A DNA stretch of 64,000 bases from Massilia alkalitolerans DSM 17462. GTDB taxonomy: Bacteria; Pseudomonadota; Gammaproteobacteria; Burkholderiales; Burkholderiaceae_D. The notes beneath the pieces are model-generated. The model saw only the letters and a program-made list of their open reading frames with translations, was not told where the DNA came from and searched no databases. The stretch's first letter is position 1. Every line of letters starts with the position of its first letter. The stretch is taken from contig NZ_ATYR01000007.1 in assembly GCF_000427785.1 (NCBI RefSeq), positions 1-64,000 on the forward strand, written 5' to 3'. The position numbers and the translations under genes are program-made. Positions 58,898 to 64,000 of this stretch are shown piece by piece.

Positions 58898-60756
58898 CGT
58901 GCCGCCTCCAGTTCGATGATCAGGCTTGCCTTCGCCGGCAGGCGCAGCTCCTTGCCCAGTTCGAAACGCTTGCCGCTCAGGACATCGACGCCGCCCGCCA
59001 CGCCGGCCAGCATCTCGCGGAAGCGGTGGGTGTCGAGCACCATCTCCTTCGGGTTGTTGTTGAAGGCGACCAGCACTTTCTTGTCCCCGTCGTAGCGGAA
59101 GTAGACCCAGGTATTGTCGCGCGGGCCGTAGTGCATCAGCTTGCCGTGGTGGATGACGGACTGGCCCTTGCGCCAGTTGGCCAGCTTGCGCACCAGCTCC
59201 TGGGCCGCGCGCTGCTGCGCCGTGAGGCCCTTGCCGGTGAAGGCATCGATCCGGTCGCCGGCCCAGCCGCCGGGGAAGTCGCGCCGGTAGCTGGCATCGT
59301 CGCGTTCCCTGGTGGCGCTGGTCATCAGGATCTCGTCGCCCGTGTAGAGCTGCGGGATGCGCGGCATCGTCATCAGGAACACCATCATCATCCGGTAGCG
59401 GTCGAAGTCTTCGCCCACCACGCTCCAGATACGCGAGACGTCGTGGTTGGCCTCGAACAGCACCAGGTTGCCCGGTTCCGGGTACAGGTAGTCGAGCGAA
59501 AGCGTTTCATACACGTCGGTGAAGACGTTGCCGCCCTTGTTGTCGCTGAGTGCCGTGCGCATGGCTTCGGCCAGCGGGAAGTCCATCAGGCTCGGGGTGG
59601 AGGCCGAATAGCCGTCGAAGTTGTCCTTGCCGCGCTGCCAGCGCGCCACCACCGGCACCAGCTTGCTCCATTCTTCGCCGACCATGTTCAGCTTCGGGTA
59701 TTCGGCCATCAGGCGCCGCGTGTATTCGCTCAGGAAGGCGCCGTCCGAATAGCCGAAGGTGTCGATCCGCAGTCCCGCCAGTCCGGCGTACTCGATCCAC
59801 CAGATGTTGTTCTGGATGAGGTAGTTCGCCACCAGCGGGTTCGACTGGTTCAGGTCCGGCATGCTCTCGACGAACCAGCCGCGCGTGAAGTTGTCGGCGT
59901 CTTCCTTCGAGGCATACGGGTCCTGCACGGCGACGCGGTGGTGCTGGGTCGGGACGAACTTGCCGCCGTAGTTGACCCAGTCCGGGGTCGGCAGGTCTTT
60001 CATCCACCAGTGCTCTGCTCCGATGTGCGACAGCACCACGTCCTGGATCAGGCCGATGCCGCGCTTCTTCGCCTCGTTCGACAGGCGGCGGAAGTCCTCG
60101 TTGCTGCCATAGCGCGGATCGATGCGGTAATGATCGGTGGCGGCGTAGCCATGGTAGGAGTAGGCCGGCATGTTGTTCTCGACCAGCGGCGTCGGCCACA
60201 GCTGGGTGAAGCCCATGCCCTGGATATAGTCGAGGCGGTCGATGATGCCCTGGATGTCGCCGCCATGGCGCCCCGAGCCGTTCGCGCGGTTCGCCTTCTC
60301 CAGTGTGTCCGGGATGCTGTCGTTGCCAGGGTTGCCATTGGCGAAGCGATCCGGCATCACCTGGTAGATCGTGTCGCGGCTGGTGAAGCCCTGGCGCTGC
60401 GCCGAGCCGGGCTCGCGCGCCAGCAGCTGGTAGGCATAGGAGGCCTGGCGGCCCGCGCCCTTGAACACGATGTCGAACTTGCCCGGCCGCGCGTCCTGGC
60501 CGATCTCGAGATCGATGAACAGGTAGTTCCTGCTCGGTACCCGGGTCACCGAGGCGATGCGCACGCCCGGATAGGCGAGGGAAGGTTCCAGGTCGGCGAT
60601 ACGCTCGCCATGCACCATCAACTGCAATCCCTTGTGCTGCATGCCGACCCACCAGAACGGCGGCTCCATGTGGGCGATCGCGGGAGACTGGGCCTGGGCG
60701 GCGAAGGGGCTCAGGGCGGCGCTGCCGACCAGCAAAGTGGCGAAGAAAAGTTTCAT
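58894..60756 (-). CDS. GH13 alpha-amylase/cyclomaltodextrinase, exported
   Basis: The 620-residue protein has a signal peptide (FFATLLVGSAALSPFAAQA). It has an N-terminal cyclomaltodextrinase-N-like beta domain (about 25-125, MEPPFWWVGMQHKGLQLMVHG), then the GH13 barrel: DTIYQVMPDRFANGNP, QDVVLSHIG (region I), GLRIDTFGYSD (region II nucleophile Asp), MVGEEW (region III Glu), FEANHDVSR (region IV His-Asp). A C-terminal beta domain ends VLSGKRFELGKELRLPAKASLIIEL. All catalytic residues are present. It is the first gene of the two-gene unit with the (alpha/alpha)6 enzyme and probably opens cyclic or linear maltodextrins in the periplasm. Confidence 0.92.
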   Translation of the reverse strand: MKLFFATLLVGSAALSPFAAQAQSPAIAHMEPPFWWVGMQHKGLQLMVHGERIADLEPSLAYPGVRIASVTRVPSRNYLFIDLEIGQDARPGKFDIVFKGAGRQASYAYQLLAREPGSAQRQGFTSRDTIYQVMPDRFANGNPGNDSIPDTLEKANRANGSGRHGGDIQGIIDRLDYIQGMGFTQLWPTPLVENNMPAYSYHGYAATDHYRIDPRYGSNEDFRRLSNEAKKRGIGLIQDVVLSHIGAEHWWMKDLPTPDWVNYGGKFVPTQHHRVAVQDPYASKEDADNFTRGWFVESMPDLNQSNPLVANYLIQNNIWWIEYAGLAGLRIDTFGYSDGAFLSEYTRRLMAEYPKLNMVGEEWSKLVPVVARWQRGKDNFDGYSASTPSLMDFPLAEAMRTALSDNKGGNVFTDVYETLSLDYLYPEPGNLVLFEANHDVSRIWSVVGEDFDRYRMMMVFLMTMPRIPQLYTGDEILMTSATRERDDASYRRDFPGGWAGDRIDAFTGKGLTAQQRAAQELVRKLANWRKGQSVIHHGKLMHYGPRDNTWVYFRYDGDKKVLVAFNNNPKEMVLDTHRFREMLAGVAGGVDVLSGKRFELGKELRLPAKASLIIELEAAR

Positions 60757-60805
60757 GGGTCTCTTGGGCTTCTCTACGCCACCTGTATGCAGCTTGAATA
60801 CGCTT

Positions 60806-60822
60806 GCGTAGTCAGACTACAG
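60806..60822. promoter_or_regulatory. Operator-like palindrome 1
   Basis: GTAGTC-A-GACTAC is a perfect 6-1-6 inverted repeat (60808-60820), about 50 bases upstream of the amylase start. It is well placed to control that gene. Confidence 0.65.
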
Positions 60823-61059
60823 TTTTCAGCCGAATCAGGAGGAAAGAGTGTCGCCGCGCTTGGTTGTGTTGCGGCGAGAATACTATGAAGCGACTACATG
60901 GTACAAATACATTGCCTGTTCGGAATCTAGTCAAAGTACAGATTCGCTTATCCGAAAACTTTTCCTTGAGGAATTTTCTTAGTCCTCGATCACCCTGTAG
61001 CTTTCAGGTGTGCACCGACATGGTGCATCTTTCACGCCGGATGCTGCTTCAAAGTGCAT

Positions 61060-61076
61060 TTGTAGTCCGACTACAG
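61060..61076. promoter_or_regulatory. Operator-like palindrome 2
   Basis: TGTAGTC-C-GACTACA is a perfect 7-1-7 inverted repeat with the same core as site 1. It lies 235 bases upstream of the receptor gene. Confidence 0.7.
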
Positions 61077-61092
61077 CGGCTTATATGCACTC

Positions 61093-61109
61093 TTGTAGCC
61101 CAAATACAA
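61093..61109. promoter_or_regulatory. Operator-like element 3, degenerate
   Basis: TTGTA and TACAA flank a 7-base centre, aligning base for base with site 2 except in the core (GCCCAAA). The centre lies 33 bases from that of site 2, about three helical turns. Confidence 0.5.
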
Positions 61110-61310
61110 CGGAAAAGACGTGCTGTGCTGCCGATTTTCTGAAAAACATGCCATTATCGTAGTAACAAGCAACTCCCGTTGACAGTGCATCTAGTTTTAA
61201 TACAGAATCCTCGGCTGAACGTCCAAAAACGTTTGCTTGAGGCTGGCGTGCAGCTGCCTGTCGCGCTGTAGTTTCGGGAAAAAATTATTGTGTCTTTATT
61301 GAGGGGACAA

Positions 61311-64000
61311 ATGAATATCTTCGCAACCAAGCGCGCTGGTGAGCCGGCCCGCCTTGCATTCCAGCTGAGCCCGGTTGCCGCCGGCTGCGCAGTCTTCCTG
61401 TCCGTCTTCGCGGGCAGCGCCTACGCGCAATCGACCGCGCAGGACAACACCACCACGACCACCAGCGCCACGTCGAGCGTTGCCACCCAGCCGAATTCGG
61501 CCGAGCAGGCAGCTACCGCCGCCGAGCCGACCCCTGCGGGCGCCACCGCGAACGTCCAGCCGGGCGTCGCCACCGTGCAGGTGACCGGTATCCGCCGCGG
61601 TATCGAAGCGGCGATTTCGATCAAGAAGAATTCCACCTCGATCGTCGAAGCCGTTTCGGCCGAAGACATCGGCAAGCTGCCGGACCAGAGCGTCGCCGAA
61701 TCGATCTCGCGCCTGCCGGGCGTCTCGGCCCAGCGCGGCCGCAGCTCGGGCAAGGCATCGGACATTTCGGTGCGCGGCCTGTCGCCGAGCTTCAACGGCA
61801 CCCTGCTGAACGGCCGCGAAATGGCCTCGACCGGCAATGCCCGTTCGCCCGAGTTCGACCTGTTCCCGGCCGAACTGATGGGTTCCATCGTCATCTACAA
61901 GACCCCGGACGCCAGCGTCGTCGGCCAGGGCCTGGCCTCGACCATCGACCTGCGCACCGTGCAGCCGCTGGACTTCGGCAAGCGCACCGTTGCCGTCAGC
62001 TACAAGAAGAGCCGCCTCGGCGTGAAACAGCGCGACGGCCTGCCGGAAGGCGACGGCAAGCGCGCCACCCTGTCGTACATCGACCAGTTCGCGAACCGCA
62101 CCATCGGCGTGGCAGTGGGCTTCACCCGCTACGAGGAAATGGGCGGCGGCCAGTCGAAGTTCAATTCCTGGGGTACCGCCGACATGACCTACAACGGCGC
62201 CACCGTCAAGGTCCCGAACGGCTTCGGCTACGACACCGAGCAGAACATGCACAACCGCGACGGCGCCTTCGCCTCGCTGCAGTACCGTCCGAACAAGAAC
62301 TTCAAGTCGACCGTCGACGTGTTCTACTCGGCAGGCGAGACCGGCCTGAAGAAGACCGGTTTCGAAGCCGGCGTGGCCGGCAACGCCGGCGGCGCCTACG
62401 AGCTGCCGCACGTGCTGAGCCAGGCTACCGTGGCCAATGGCGTCGCCACCAGCGGCACCATCACCAACTGGAAGGGCGTGGTGCGTAATCACTACGAAGG
62501 CGCGGAAGACGACCTGAAGACCATCGGCTGGAACAACGAGCTGAAATTCGGCGAGTGGACCACGATGGCCGACCTGACCTGGTCGAAGGCCACCAAGCTG
62601 GGTTCGCGCTACGAGACCACCGCCGGCACCCTGCCGAACCAGCAGGATTCGCTGCGCTACACCGGCTTCAACGGCGCCAACGTCACCGAGGTGAAGTACA
62701 CCCCGGGCCTGAACTACGCCGACCGTGGCGCGGTCAAGCTGACCGACACCATGGGCTGGTCGGGCGGCGCGGCGTCGCCGCAGGCAGGCTACCTCGGCCA
62801 GCCTTACGTCGAGGACGAAGTCAAGGCGCTGCGCCTGTCCGCCAAGAAGGCGGTCGAGTGGGGCCCAGTGGTCGGCACCACCTACGGCTTCAACCTCACC
62901 ATGCGCGACAAGGAGCGTACCGGCCAGGACGGCCGCCTGATGATCATCGGCGGCAACCCGAACGGCGCCGCGGACGTGCCGGGCAGCGACGTCGCCCAGG
63001 CCGGCGCCTCGGGCTTCAACGTGGTGTCGTGGAACCCGGTCGGCTCGCTCGGTACCGTGTATGAACTGGCACCGAAGGTCGACGCCGACATCCTGAACAA
63101 GTGGTGGGACGTCAAGGAACGCATCTGGACCGGCTACGCCATGGGCGACCTGGAAGGTGAACTGTTCGGCCTGCCGTACCGCGGTAACGCCGGCATCCAG
63201 GCGATCTACTCGGACCAGACCGGTGGCGGCTACCAGGTCGACAGCGGCCGTTGCAAGGGCAATACCCCGACCTCCTGCCCGGGCATGCGCGTTACCGACA
63301 GCTCCACCTACTGGGACTTCCTGCCTAGCCTGAACCTGTCCTTCGACCTGAAGAACGAGCAGAAAGTGCGCGTCGGCCTGGCCAAGGTCGTCTCGCGCGC
63401 CAACCTGGACGACCTGCGCGCCGGCCAGAACGTCACGCTCAGCAACCAGCAGGGCGTCTCGGTCCTGACCAGCAGCGGCGGTAACCCGCAGCTCAAGCCG
63501 TTCCGCGCCAAGGCCTTCGACCTGTCGTACGAAAAGTACTTCGGCAACAAGGGTTATGTCAGCGCTGCCGTCTTCTACAAGAAGCTCGACACCTACATCT
63601 TCCGCATGGCGCGCGACTACGACTTCGCGCAGACCATTTCGCCGGAAACCACCCTGCCGCCGGGCGGCGGGACCATCGGCCGCTTCACCCAGCCGATGAA
63701 CGGCGATGGCGGCAACCTGTACGGTTACGAGCTGGCGATCAACCTGCCGTTCTCGATGGCGAGCCAGTACCTGGACGGCTTCGGCGTGATGCTGAACCAC
63801 TCGGATACCAAGAGCAGCATCGACCTGCCGCGCGAAGGCTTCGCCAACGTGACGGGCAGCGCGATCAGCATCCCGCTGCCGGGCCTGTCGCGCAAGGTCA
63901 GCAACCTGCGCCTGTACTACGAGAAGAACGGCTTCCAGATCGCTGCCGCGGCGCGCAAGCGTTCGAGCTTCCTGGGCCAGGTGTCGGATTACCAGGACAA
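61311..64000 (+). CDS. TonB-dependent receptor of the maltodextrin locus, 3' end outside the window
   Basis: The frame runs from ATG 61311 (GAGGGGA ribosome site) open to the window end, 896 codons without a stop. A long N-terminal signal region ends AYA-Q (about residue 43), followed by a Thr/Ala-rich linker (about 45-80). The TonB-box/plug then reads VQVTGIRRGIEAAISIKKNSTSIVEAVSAEDIGKLPDQSVAESISRLPGV, typical of the TIGR01782-type large receptors common in Xanthomonadales and Oxalobacteraceae, many of which take up oligosaccharides. The barrel strands follow. Divergent position to alpha-glucan hydrolases and shared operators point to maltodextrin import. Confidence 0.93.
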   Translation, partial: MNIFATKRAGEPARLAFQLSPVAAGCAVFLSVFAGSAYAQSTAQDNTTTTTSATSSVATQPNSAEQAATAAEPTPAGATANVQPGVATVQVTGIRRGIEAAISIKKNSTSIVEAVSAEDIGKLPDQSVAESISRLPGVSAQRGRSSGKASDISVRGLSPSFNGTLLNGREMASTGNARSPEFDLFPAELMGSIVIYKTPDASVVGQGLASTIDLRTVQPLDFGKRTVAVSYKKSRLGVKQRDGLPEGDGKRATLSYIDQFANRTIGVAVGFTRYEEMGGGQSKFNSWGTADMTYNGATVKVPNGFGYDTEQNMHNRDGAFASLQYRPNKNFKSTVDVFYSAGETGLKKTGFEAGVAGNAGGAYELPHVLSQATVANGVATSGTITNWKGVVRNHYEGAEDDLKTIGWNNELKFGEWTTMADLTWSKATKLGSRYETTAGTLPNQQDSLRYTGFNGANVTEVKYTPGLNYADRGAVKLTDTMGWSGGAASPQAGYLGQPYVEDEVKALRLSAKKAVEWGPVVGTTYGFNLTMRDKERTGQDGRLMIIGGNPNGAADVPGSDVAQAGASGFNVVSWNPVGSLGTVYELAPKVDADILNKWWDVKERIWTGYAMGDLEGELFGLPYRGNAGIQAIYSDQTGGGYQVDSGRCKGNTPTSCPGMRVTDSSTYWDFLPSLNLSFDLKNEQKVRVGLAKVVSRANLDDLRAGQNVTLSNQQGVSVLTSSGGNPQLKPFRAKAFDLSYEKYFGNKGYVSAAVFYKKLDTYIFRMARDYDFAQTISPETTLPPGGGTIGRFTQPMNGDGGNLYGYELAINLPFSMASQYLDGFGVMLNHSDTKSSIDLPREGFANVTGSAISIPLPGLSRKVSNLRLYYEKNGFQIAAAARKRSSFLGQVSDYQD

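Larger units (their letters stand above)
60757..61310. other. Divergent control region of the maltodextrin locus
   Basis: The 554 bases lie between the amylase and TonB receptor genes. They contain no supportable gene but three related operator-like elements (60806-60822, 61060-61076, 61093-61109). AT content is higher than in the flanking genes, as expected for two promoters. The receptor start has a GAGGGGA ribosome site at about 61301-61307. Confidence 0.7.

Noticed and set aside
55907..60888. Long plus-strand frames (55907-59095 and 58840-60888)
   Set aside because: They are opposite the two starch enzymes, which have signal peptides and catalytic motifs. The frames are His/Ala/Arg-rich without motifs.
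61215..61235. A LacI-type operator (AACGTTT core) near the TonB receptor
   Set aside because: Only one half-site is present and it is not palindromic. The TGTAGTC elements are much better candidates.
61296..63800. An 834-codon minus-strand frame at the right end
   Set aside because: The plus strand carries an uninterrupted TonB receptor from 61311 to the window end. The minus frame is a shadow without ribosome site or domains.

Overview
The window looks like a piece of a high-GC betaproteobacterial chromosome, most likely Oxalobacteraceae of the Massilia/Telluria/Janthinobacterium type. This rests on strong GC codon bias to the right of 9.3 kb, many TonB-dependent receptors, a phasin, DUF883 and DUF2325 proteins, and a starch-use locus. 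Genus-level placement is inference; no rRNA gene is present.

Region 1-9322 is the right part of an integrative element of lower GC. It starts with a complete IS3-family (IS2-like) insertion sequence (1-1366) that has cut off the 3' end of a GIY-YIG/T5orf172-like gene. Then come a HEPN-like protein gene, two genes for small exported proteins, a regulatory gap, a small DNA-binding protein, a primase/helicase-like replication protein and a tyrosine recombinase. The element ends in a duplicated 3' half of a tRNA-Thr(CGT) gene (about 9275-9322), followed by the native tRNA terminator. The intact tRNA gene should lie left of the window.

Region 9.4-32.6 kb is chromosomal. It holds an acyltransferase; a DUF2325 protein behind a perfect Fur-box-like palindrome; a Ser/Gly-rich DUF883 protein; an RND efflux pair; a minimal DUF1800 protein; an operon of M1 peptidase, DUF6702 protein, TonB receptor and 2OG-Fe oxygenase preceded by a second M1 paralogue; a MerR-controlled membrane protein/PhyH oxygenase pair; a beta-lactamase-fold hydrolase; a GAF histidine kinase; and an M29-like aminopeptidase.

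Region 32.8-40.8 kb is the most unusual part: a five-gene, partly overlapping operon. It encodes a zinc-ribbon protein, a signal-peptide vWA-like protein with a degenerate metal site, a small membrane protein, a 1222-residue tubulin/FtsZ-like protein ending in a GYF_2 domain, and a zinc-ribbon/proline-rich/single-TM protein. The last protein carries a PPGV motif of the kind bound by eukaryotic GYF domains, so the operon may encode its own docking pair. A membrane-associated cytomotive or scaffold system is the natural hypothesis; it is not proven here.

Region 40.9-55.9 kb carries a small lipoprotein, a TPR-GGDEF diguanylate cyclase divergent from an ABC transporter, a DUF2243 membrane protein, an MdlA/MdlB-type heterodimeric ABC exporter, a phasin, cytosine deaminase, two GNAT acetyltransferases and a diacylglycerol-kinase-like protein. 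Region 56.0-64.0 kb is a starch/maltodextrin locus: an (alpha/alpha)6 glycosidase and a GH13 amylase/cyclomaltodextrinase divergent from a large TonB receptor that runs off the window. Three related operator-like palindromes lie between them. Four copies of a REP-like palindrome (13.1, 41.2 and 55.9 kb twice) sit just after stop codons, all in the same orientation relative to the gene, with compensatory stem changes.
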